Assembly: GCA_020844525.1 (NCBI GenBank)
Contig: JAJGAH010000046.1
Location: 1 to 10,408 of the forward strand
Source of the DNA: Eubacterium sp.
Lineage (GTDB): Bacteria; Bacillota; Clostridia; Lachnospirales; Lachnospiraceae
Length of the DNA stretch: 10,408 bases
Reading direction: 5' to 3'
Shown: piece by piece, positions 1 to 5,688 of the stretch
Position numbering within the stretch: position 1 is the first letter of the stretch
How the letters are laid out: every line of letters starts with the position of its first letter
The notes under the pieces: model-generated
The model's database searches: none
Told to the model about the DNA's origin: nothing
The model's input: only the letters and a program-made list of their open reading frames with translations
Translations under genes and position numbers: made by a program

Positions 1-475
1 GGACCTGGAGCGCAACGATCTGAACTGTGTCTGCGTACCGGGATCTGTACAGGTTCCCCGGATGTACTATATTGAGAGCTTTGCGACCGTACACCATCTG
101 ATATCGGATGTAACCGGAAGACTTCGTCCGGGTTATACTGCACTGGATCTGCTGCAGGCAGCCTTTCCGGGAGGGTCCATCACTGGGGCACCGAAGTACA
201 GGGCGATGGAAATTATTGATGAGCAGGAACACAGTGCCAGGGGCCTGTATACAGGTACCATTGGATATATCGGGATGAATGGGGATTGCGATTTCAATAT
301 TGTGATCCGCACAGCAGTCTGCCGGGATGGCAGATGCACCATTGGCGTCGGTGGCGGCATCACGGTGGATTCGGATCCGGCATTTGAGTATGAGGAGACC
401 AATCAGAAGGCGGTTGCCCTGATCGACGCCATCTGCAAGGCAGGCAGAGAGGAGGAAGAAGATGCAAACAGATAA
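1..475 (+). CDS. pabB: Aminodeoxychorismate synthase component I, C-terminal part (5' end outside window)
   Basis: This is the last 157 residues of a chorismate-binding enzyme of the PabB/TrpE family; the frame is open from base 2 and stops with TAA at 473-475. Visible family motifs are DLERNDL right at the window edge, PGGSITGAPK followed by RAMEII, GYIGMNGDCDFNIVIRT, and GGGITVDSDP then EYEET near the C-terminus. These form the chorismate and Mg2+ pocket. The enzyme aminates chorismate, with ammonia from a PabA glutaminase, to 4-amino-4-deoxychorismate in the cytoplasm. TrpE shares most of these motifs, and the residues that best separate PabB from TrpE lie upstream of the window. I choose PabB because the next gene is a PabC-type lyase that overlaps it by 14 bp, which suggests translational coupling. 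The ribosome binding site of pabC (GGAGGAAG, 451-458) lies inside the last codons. Confidence 0.93.
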   Translation, partial: DLERNDLNCVCVPGSVQVPRMYYIESFATVHHLISDVTGRLRPGYTALDLLQAAFPGGSITGAPKYRAMEIIDEQEHSARGLYTGTIGYIGMNGDCDFNIVIRTAVCRDGRCTIGVGGGITVDSDPAFEYEETNQKAVALIDAICKAGREEEEDANR

Positions 476-1418
476 GGTGCAGGCGGATGATGGCTTTTTC
501 TTCGGAATGGGTCTGTTTGAAACGATGGCATTGCGCGATGGCAGACCGGTGCTGGAGGAACTGCATATTCAAAGGCTTGCGAATGGCCTGCGTGACCTGC
601 ATATTCAGAACCAGAGATATCTGAAAGAGCAGCTGCGAAGCGCTTCCGGGCAGTTGTGGGGTGCAGGAAGCCTTGAGGATTGGCTGCAGAGGTCGATTGA
701 TCATTACCTGAAGACCGCACCGGATGACAGAAATCTTTCCGATAGCGGGAACGTCTCTGAAAAGCAATCTTTAATTCTGGAGGATGGCGTTTTGAAGGTG
801 ACGGTCACAGAGAAGAATATACGCTTTGACACCCGTGCCAACCCCTATACGGAACAGCAGTTTCGTGAGGGACTCCGGCTGCGGTTCAGCCCGGTTCTGC
901 GGAATGAAACGTCTCCATTTACCTACTATAAGACCCTGAACTGCGGAGACAATATTCTGGTTCATCGGCAGACCCGGAAAATGGGGTATGACGAGGCTGT
1001 TTTTGTGAATACAAAGGGAGAAATCTGCGAAGGCTCCGTGAGCAATGTCTTTTTTACAAGGGAAAATCTGGTCGTGACGCCGCCGGTAAAATGCGGGCTT
1101 CTGAAGGGAACGGTACGGGAATATCTGCTTCATTCGAAAGAGGGGAAAAGCAGCCTGATTGGCGGATCAGAAGGAGAGGATGGCTGCCGGGAAAGCGGCA
1201 CGCACAGCAGTCTGGAACAGTGCCGGGAAGGTGCAGATATCGAATTCCGCGAGCAGGTCGTCCGGACGGAGGATCTTTCATCCTTTAGGGGTATGTTTAT
1301 TACGAATGCGCTGATGGGCATTATGCCGGTTCGGTCGCTGGGTCATCATCAGTTCCCGGACCGGCATATCGCTGAGGTTCTGCGCGGGCGATATCTGCAT
1401 GCGGCGTTAATAAAGTGA
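462..1418 (+). CDS. pabC: Aminodeoxychorismate lyase-like class IV PLP aminotransferase
   Basis: This is a 318-residue fold-type IV PLP enzyme. As PabC it would split 4-amino-4-deoxychorismate into p-aminobenzoate and pyruvate, completing PABA synthesis after PabB. The PLP lysine is K157 in FTYYKTLN, E190 in EICEGSVSNVFF fits the conserved PLP-ring contact, and TNALMGIMPV (281-290) is the typical C-terminal motif. GMGLFETM (15-22) is the usual N-terminal signature. The ATG at 462 is preceded by GGAGGAAG and overlaps the pabB stop. Class IV members are usually about 270-290 aa. This one carries extra hydrophilic stretches at about 81-106 and 225-260, the second inserted just before the strand leading to EQVVRTEDL. 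A branched-chain or D-amino-acid aminotransferase has the same fold; the pabB neighbour argues for PabC. The downstream gene is convergent, only 12 bp away, with no strong terminator between them. Confidence 0.87.
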   Translation: MQTDKVQADDGFFFGMGLFETMALRDGRPVLEELHIQRLANGLRDLHIQNQRYLKEQLRSASGQLWGAGSLEDWLQRSIDHYLKTAPDDRNLSDSGNVSEKQSLILEDGVLKVTVTEKNIRFDTRANPYTEQQFREGLRLRFSPVLRNETSPFTYYKTLNCGDNILVHRQTRKMGYDEAVFVNTKGEICEGSVSNVFFTRENLVVTPPVKCGLLKGTVREYLLHSKEGKSSLIGGSEGEDGCRESGTHSSLEQCREGADIEFREQVVRTEDLSSFRGMFITNALMGIMPVRSLGHHQFPDRHIAEVLRGRYLHAALIK

Positions 1419-1430
1419 TGTTCACCGGGC

Positions 1431-2804
1431 TCAATATATTTTTCTCTTTTTCAGAATCAAGATCGACAGATACAGAGCCAATGCGGTGATCAGCCATGAC
1501 ACCGGCCATACCAGGCAGAGCATCTCAAAGCTGGGATGCTGCATAAATACGGTAAACAGCCAGATCAGACGGAAGACGATGGTGCCGCAGAGAATTTCCA
1601 CTGATGGGAGGAGTGAATGTCCACGTCCTCTTAAAACTGCTGCGGGCACCTCGTATAAGGTGACCAGGGATTCCCACAGGAGGACCAGATGGTTCCTGCG
1701 CACAGCATAGAGGAGCACCGCCTCCTTCGATGAAAATATCCGCATGAAGAAGGTACCTGACAATGCGGCCGGGACACTGAGCATGGCACCGGTGAGTATC
1801 CCGAAGAGCATACAGTACAGCGTGATCGTCCGGCATCGTTTCTCTTCCCCCGCTGCGTGATTCTGGCTGACGAAGGTCGTGGCAGCCTGTGAAAATGCCG
1901 CTACCGCAAAGTAACCGAAGTATTCGAAGTTCAATGCGGCTGCGCTTCCGGCGATAGCGTCAGAACCAAAGCGGTTGATCGCTGCCTGAATGAAGACATT
2001 GGAGACACAGAACACTGCCTCCTGAATGCCGGCCGGCATCCCGACTGCCAGCAGAAATTTCAGATCGGCTCCGCCGATCCGGAGTTTTTTGAGAGACAGA
2101 TGGAATTCGCCTGTTTCACGCATCAGAAAAACAACCACGAGCGCCGCACTGATACCATTGGAGATATCAGTAGCGAGTGCCACACCTGTTACATTCAGCC
2201 TGCACACAATGACAAAGAACAGATTCAGCACCACATTCAGAATACCGGATGCGATCAGCGCATACAGTGGCCGCCTGGTATCTCCCTTTGCCCGCAGGAT
2301 AGCGCTTCCGAAATTGTAGATTACGATAAATGGTGTGCCAAGGACGTAAATTTCCAGATAGCGTGTTGCAAGTCCCAGGATGTTCTCCGGTGTTGCGATC
2401 AGGACCAGAAGCGGTCTGGCAGCTGCCAGTCCTCCGACAGTCAGAATCAGGCCGGCAATCAGGCTGAAGAGCATGGATGTGTGTATCGCCGGGGATATCG
2501 CATCTCTGCGGTTCATGCCGATAAATCTGGCAATCAGCACATTGACACCCACTGCAAGACCTGTGATCAGGCCGAGGATGATGCCGATGGGCTCTGCATT
2601 CAGTCCCACGGCTGCCAGTGCCTCGGGAGAGGAGAACTGTCCGATGACGGCGGAATCCGCAGAGTTAAACAGCTGCTGCAGGATACTTGCGGCGGCAATC
2701 GGGAGCGCAAAGAGCAGGATTTTGCCCATTAGGGGACCATGGATCATATCAACTTCATTTTTACCTGTTTTTTTTGCAGAAGCAGAGGATGCTTTGGATG
2801 ACAT
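1431..2804 (-). CDS. MATE family multidrug/metabolite efflux transporter
   Basis: This is a 457-residue inner-membrane protein of the MATE family, predicted to export cationic drugs or metabolites in exchange for Na+ or H+. The polypeptide starts with about 22 polar, Lys/Ser-rich residues, then has about 12 hydrophobic segments in two similar halves. Family hallmarks are GPLMGKILLFALPIAA at the start of the first half, QQLFNSADSAVIGQF, and the inter-helix motif RAKGDTRRP (171-179). The matching position in the second half reads AAVLRGRGHSLLPSVE. The ATG at 2804 has a GAGG site 8 nt upstream on the minus strand. An A8 run occurs at codons 10-13, close to the start. It is divergent from the ATP-grasp gene across a 124-bp gap and convergent with pabC. 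The substrate cannot be read from the sequence. Confidence 0.93.
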   Translation of the reverse strand: MSSKASSASAKKTGKNEVDMIHGPLMGKILLFALPIAAASILQQLFNSADSAVIGQFSSPEALAAVGLNAEPIGIILGLITGLAVGVNVLIARFIGMNRRDAISPAIHTSMLFSLIAGLILTVGGLAAARPLLVLIATPENILGLATRYLEIYVLGTPFIVIYNFGSAILRAKGDTRRPLYALIASGILNVVLNLFFVIVCRLNVTGVALATDISNGISAALVVVFLMRETGEFHLSLKKLRIGGADLKFLLAVGMPAGIQEAVFCVSNVFIQAAINRFGSDAIAGSAAALNFEYFGYFAVAAFSQAATTFVSQNHAAGEEKRCRTITLYCMLFGILTGAMLSVPAALSGTFFMRIFSSKEAVLLYAVRRNHLVLLWESLVTLYEVPAAVLRGRGHSLLPSVEILCGTIVFRLIWLFTVFMQHPSFEMLCLVWPVSWLITALALYLSILILKKRKIY

Positions 2805-2871
2805 TTCTTAAACCTCGGGATTTTATATCTTTTGCCACTGTATCATATGATGTTCTGTTATGGTTTGATTT

Positions 2872-2902
2872 TTGACAGCTTTTGTAATATCCTCAATTTA
2901 TA
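2872..2902 (+). promoter_or_regulatory. Candidate sigma-A promoter for the ATP-grasp gene
   Basis: A perfect -35 hexamer TTGACA lies at 2872-2877. Possible -10 hexamers are AATTTA at 2895-2900 (17-bp spacing) or TTTATA at 2897-2902 (19-bp spacing); both are imperfect. The site is 27 nt or more upstream of the ATG at 2929. The reading frame of the downstream gene is open back to this TTG, but the TTG is better read as part of the promoter than as a start codon. Confidence 0.4.
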
Positions 2903-2928
2903 CCATAGTGACGGAAAGAGGATGCAGC

Positions 2929-4371
2929 ATGACTGTGGAAAAGAAAACGGGATCAGCAAATCTTTTGACGCTCCAGCACCAGGCGGAGCATTTCTATTAT
3001 AACGACATGACGGAGCATGACAAGTCCGGAGCAGAAGAAAATATGGACATTCTTCGATCCGATGCAAAGTACATGGGCAGTCCTGTCAAGATGCTCTATT
3101 TTCCCAAACTGTTTACGCAGGAAGGATACAGGAAAGTCCGGGAGGCAGGAGAGCAGGCATGGAGGATTCTCGTAAAGGTAATCCGTGCGTATCTGGATCA
3201 TCCGGATTACCGTCAGCTTTTTGGCTTTCCAAAGGAACTGGAGAAAATGATCTGCCACCGGCCGGAGTATTCCACACTCCTGCCGATCTGCAGGCTGGAC
3301 ATGTTCTTTGATGAGGAGACCGGGGACTTCAGGTTCTGTGAATTCAACGCAGACGGAAGCAGCGCCATGAATGAAAACCGGATCATGACAGAGGCTTACC
3401 GGAAGACGCTGATGTACCGCTGTTTTTCGGAAAGGTATGAGCAGAAGCCGTTCGAGCTTTTTGATTCCTGGGTGAAGGTTTTCCTGGACCTGGTGCGGGA
3501 GGCAGGGCATTATCCGGCGCATCCGCAGGTGGCAGTGGTTGATTTCCTGGAAAAAAGCATCACCACCGCGGAGCTGGAGCAGTTCGCAGAAGCCTTTCGG
3601 AAAAGTGGAAGCGATGCCTGTGTGGCCGAGATCCGCAGCCTTTCCTATGACGGGGAGCATCTGTACACACCGGACGGCTTCCGGATAGACGCTATCTATC
3701 GGCGTGCAGTGACCAGTGATATCCTGGACCATCGTGATGAGGTCCGGCCGTTTCTGGATGCAGTCCGGGACCGGAAGGTCTGCCTGATCGGAGATTTCTG
3801 CACGCAGGTGGTTCATGACAAGATCCTGTTCAAGGTGCTTCATATGGACCGTACAAAAGCGTTCCTTACGGAGGAGGAAAACCTGTATATTGAGGACCAT
3901 GTGCCCTATACGGCGGATCTGACGCCAGCCCTGCTGCAGCAGGAAAAATTCCTGCACACCAGCTGGACATGCCGGTCCGGCAGGAACTGCAGATGGATTC
4001 TGAAGCCGGAGGATTCCTATGGCGCACATGGTATTTTTTACAGCGGAGATTACACGGACGCACAGTGGCTGGAGCTGATCAGGGCACATGCCGGCGGCGG
4101 ATATATTCTTCAGGAATATGTCAGCCCGTATCGCACGCTGAATGCGGATTATACCGATACAGATTATACGGATAATCCGTGGCAGAAGCAGGCGGAAGGA
4201 CAGAAAAGCCCAAGGATTCACAGCTTTGCAAACATGACAGGGATGTACCTCTATGGAGGACATCTGGCGGGCATCTATTCCAGGCTTTCCCCGCAGAATA
4301 TTATTTCTGTGGAGGGAGACGAGCACGAAATGGTATCAATGGTAGCAGAAGAAAAATTATTTAATCAGTAA
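2929..4371 (+). CDS. Glutathionylspermidine synthetase-like circularly permuted ATP-grasp ligase
   Basis: This is a 480-residue soluble protein with ATP-grasp ligase motifs in circularly permuted order. The putative Mg2+ site comes first: R122 and D124 in CRLDMFF, then E138 and N140 in FCEFNADGSS. The nucleotide-binding part follows, with K359 in WILKPEDSYGAHG (356-368) and an ILQEYVSPYR strand near 392-401. This D...ExN, then K-rich-loop order is that of the synthetase domain of glutathionylspermidine synthetase and related circularly permuted ATP-grasp proteins. Such enzymes join a carboxylate to an amine through an acyl-phosphate. No N-terminal amidase (CHAP) domain is present. The start is the ATG at 2929, with AGAGGA 6 nt upstream; an in-frame TTG at 2872 would add 19 residues but sits in the likely promoter. 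A short repeat DYTDT-DYTDN occupies 407-416. The substrate is unknown. A glutaredoxin gene follows on the same strand, which hints at thiol chemistry. Confidence 0.72.
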   Translation: MTVEKKTGSANLLTLQHQAEHFYYNDMTEHDKSGAEENMDILRSDAKYMGSPVKMLYFPKLFTQEGYRKVREAGEQAWRILVKVIRAYLDHPDYRQLFGFPKELEKMICHRPEYSTLLPICRLDMFFDEETGDFRFCEFNADGSSAMNENRIMTEAYRKTLMYRCFSERYEQKPFELFDSWVKVFLDLVREAGHYPAHPQVAVVDFLEKSITTAELEQFAEAFRKSGSDACVAEIRSLSYDGEHLYTPDGFRIDAIYRRAVTSDILDHRDEVRPFLDAVRDRKVCLIGDFCTQVVHDKILFKVLHMDRTKAFLTEEENLYIEDHVPYTADLTPALLQQEKFLHTSWTCRSGRNCRWILKPEDSYGAHGIFYSGDYTDAQWLELIRAHAGGGYILQEYVSPYRTLNADYTDTDYTDNPWQKQAEGQKSPRIHSFANMTGMYLYGGHLAGIYSRLSPQNIISVEGDEHEMVSMVAEEKLFNQ

Positions 4372-4372
4372 A

Positions 4373-4434
4373 AATACGAAATGCAATAAGAATACGAAAC
4401 TCAATAATACGATGCGCAATAATAATACGATAAG
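4373..4434 (+). repeat. Degenerate short tandem repeat, AATACGA core, four copies
   Basis: The heptamer AATACGA starts at 4373, 4391, 4406 and 4424, so the copies are 18, 15 and 18 bp apart. The first three are each followed by a CAAT or GCAATAA-like tail. The block fills most of the AT-rich gap between the ATP-grasp stop codon and the glutaredoxin ribosome binding site. It has no hairpin-plus-T-run, so I do not read it as a terminator. The function is unknown; simple slippage expansion is possible. Confidence 0.75.
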
Positions 4435-4466
4435 TTTTAGAATAAAAAAGTAAAGCGAGAGTGATT

Positions 4467-4474
4467 AAAGGAGG
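4467..4474 (+). promoter_or_regulatory. Strong ribosome binding site of the glutaredoxin gene
   Basis: AAAGGAGG is a full anti-16S match placed 7 nt before the ATG at 4482. It decides the start: an in-frame ATG at 4476 is only 1 nt away from it and an in-frame GTG at 4461 lies upstream of it, so neither can use this site. Confidence 0.85.
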
Positions 4475-4481
4475 AATGCAA

Positions 4482-4724
4482 ATGTTACTGGAACTTTATA
4501 AGAAAAACACATGCCCATATTGTCAGAGAGTGATGCATTGGATTGATCAGAACGGTCGTACAGACGTGATCTACCGTGATATCCTTGATGAGCCGGAAAA
4601 TTACAAACGCCTTCTTCGTGATGGAGGCATGGACCAGGTTCCCTGTCTGTTTATTGACGGAAAGCCTTTGTATGAGAGCCTGGATATTATCCGGTGGCTG
4701 GAGGAGCATCCGCAGGCTTCATGA
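4482..4724 (+). CDS. Small glutaredoxin-like thiol oxidoreductase (CPYC)
   Basis: This is an 80-residue protein with a glutaredoxin/GST-N-type thioredoxin fold. The redox motif CPYC is at 11-14, after the first strand LLELYKKNT. The cis-proline loop is QVPCLFIDGKPLYES, and the last helix SLDIIRWLEEH matches the glutathione-S-transferase-N/glutaredoxin pattern. It should catalyse thiol-disulfide exchange or deglutathionylation-type reactions in the cytoplasm. The length is normal for a bacterial glutaredoxin. A third cysteine directly follows the cis-proline, which is less usual. It is downstream of the ATP-grasp ligase by 110 bp with no clear terminator between, so cotranscription is plausible. 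Many clostridia make no glutathione, so the natural thiol partner is uncertain. Confidence 0.88.
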   Translation: MLLELYKKNTCPYCQRVMHWIDQNGRTDVIYRDILDEPENYKRLLRDGGMDQVPCLFIDGKPLYESLDIIRWLEEHPQAS

Positions 4725-4802
4725 TGTATCTGGCAGATTCTTATACGCCTGCTTTTCACAGAATTTACATCTTAAGGTGGTAAATATTGTGGTAGAAAGT
4801 TT

Positions 4803-4808
4803 TATAAT
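4803..4808 (+). promoter_or_regulatory. Possible -10 element upstream of the PAP2 gene
   Basis: A perfect TATAAT hexamer lies 186 bp upstream of the PAP2 start, just before the tandem repeat. No good -35 is visible 16-18 bp upstream (GTAAAT at 4780-4785 is the 17-bp candidate). If used, the repeat array would be in the 5' untranslated region of the phosphatase mRNA. In an AT-rich stretch such a hexamer can occur by chance. Confidence 0.3.
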
Positions 4809-4841
4809 AAATGAAGCGGTATGTGTGTATGCGATATATAC

Positions 4842-4913
4842 AAAACATATGGCACATGCAAAATATATGGCACATGCAAAACATATGGCACATGCAAAAC
4901 ATATGGTATATAC
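4842..4913 (+). repeat. 18-bp tandem repeat, three good copies plus one decayed
   Basis: The unit AAAACATATGGCACATGC occurs exactly at 4842-4859 and 4878-4895, with one change (C to T) at 4860-4877. A fourth, decayed copy at 4896-4913 keeps the first 11 bases. Each unit holds the palindrome CATATG and a GCACATGC half-palindrome, so it could bind a dimeric protein several times or form small RNA hairpins. It lies between the glutaredoxin and PAP2 genes. Two forward frames stay open through it because the unit is a multiple of three, but neither has a ribosome binding site or a family resemblance. Confidence 0.92.
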
Positions 4914-4994
4914 ATAATGATTGTTATATGAGTGCCCTGAAAGAGAAACAGAAGGTTACTGGTATGACCCGTGCTTTTTGCAGGGAGGAAGACC

Positions 4995-5516
4995 ATGGAA
5001 AAGCTGAAGAATGCAGACTATCATATCCTGCTGTGGGTACAGACAAAATGCAGAAAGAAGTTCTTTACACCTTTTTGGAAGGGTGTAACGATGCTTGGAA
5101 ATGTGGGCTTGATATGGCTGGTTGTCTTTGCAGTACTTTGGTTTTCCCGTTCCTACAGGAGAACAGCCAAGGCGGAGTTTGCCGCACTGGTCGGATCCAC
5201 GGTAATCATTGCGCTGGTACTGAAATGGATTTTCCGGCGTCCGAGGCCTTTTGACACGCACCCGGCACTGAAACCGCTGATTCCGGAGCCGAAGGACCTG
5301 TCCTTTCCGTCCGGTCATGCAGGCTCATCCTTTGCGTGCGCGGTTGTCCTGCTGCTCCATCTGCCTGCACCTGTTGGGATTGCGTTTCTGATTCTTGCAA
5401 TTCTGATTTCGTTTTCGAGGATCTATCTGGGCGTACACTACCTCACAGATATTCTGGCTGGAACAGGCATTGGTATCTTCTGTGCACTTCTCAGCTCATG
5501 GTATTTTTATAGCTAA
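4995..5516 (+). CDS. Membrane PAP2-family phosphatase
   Basis: This is a 173-residue integral membrane phosphatase of the PAP2 superfamily, which removes phosphate from lipid phosphates such as phosphatidate or undecaprenyl pyrophosphate at the outer face of the membrane. All three catalytic motifs are complete. Motif 1 is K77 with R84-P85 (K-x6-RP in KWIFRRPRP), motif 2 is PSGH at 105-108, and motif 3 is S141-R142 with H148 (SR-x5-H in SRIYLGVH), followed by D152. About five to six hydrophobic segments fit the small PAP2 class. The ATG at 4995 has GGGAGGAA (4983-4990) just upstream, so the in-frame GTG at 4971 is not needed. A strong terminator follows at 5566. Undecaprenyl-pyrophosphatase (BcrC/PgpB-like) is one option; the substrate cannot be fixed from motifs. 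Confidence 0.92.
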   Translation: MEKLKNADYHILLWVQTKCRKKFFTPFWKGVTMLGNVGLIWLVVFAVLWFSRSYRRTAKAEFAALVGSTVIIALVLKWIFRRPRPFDTHPALKPLIPEPKDLSFPSGHAGSSFACAVVLLLHLPAPVGIAFLILAILISFSRIYLGVHYLTDILAGTGIGIFCALLSSWYFYS

Positions 5517-5565
5517 TAAATATTTTTCATCTCTTGTTATATATAAGCTAGATAAGAGGTGGAGA

Positions 5566-5598
5566 GGGCAGGATAAAATTGATCCTGCCCTTATTTTA
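5566..5598 (+). terminator. Rho-independent terminator after the PAP2 gene
   Basis: GGGCAGGAT at 5566-5574 pairs perfectly with ATCCTGCCC at 5582-5590, giving a 9-bp stem with a 7-nt loop. TTATTTTA follows directly. It ends the ligase-glutaredoxin-PAP2 unit and separates it from the next gene. Confidence 0.9.
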
Positions 5599-5688
5599 TA
5601 TATAAAAATGGTCGTTTATTATTTGGATTATGTTTTATTATGGGAGCATAACGCTTTAATAAGATGATATTGTTATGGAGATACAGGT

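Noticed and set aside
2100..2732. A 210-codon plus-strand ORF inside the MATE gene
   Set aside because: It is antisense to a clearly membrane-protein-coding frame; its sequence is Cys/Gln/Asp-rich with no domain resemblance, a typical shadow.
2872..2928. Extended N-terminus of the ATP-grasp protein from a TTG at 2872
   Set aside because: The TTG is part of a TTGACA -35 hexamer, has no ribosome binding site, and the ATG at 2929 has one at good spacing.
2953..4326. A 457-codon minus-strand ORF opposite the ATP-grasp gene
   Set aside because: Long but low-complexity-like with no family motif, no ribosome binding site noted, and fully opposite a gene with clear catalytic motifs.
4712..4757. Possible terminator after glutaredoxin (GCAGGC pairing with GCCTGC, then TTTTC)
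   Set aside because: The stem is only 6 bp with a loop of about 29 nt, and its left arm is inside the coding region, so it is too weak to call.
4842..4913. CRISPR array interpretation of the 18-bp repeats
   Set aside because: The copies are directly adjacent with no spacers, the unit is too short, and no cas genes are present.
4811..5254. A 147-codon ORF through the 18-bp repeat, coding a repeated NIWHMQ motif
   Set aside because: It has no ribosome binding site, its second half is an out-of-frame shadow of the well-supported PAP2 gene, and the repeat stays open only because its unit is a multiple of three.
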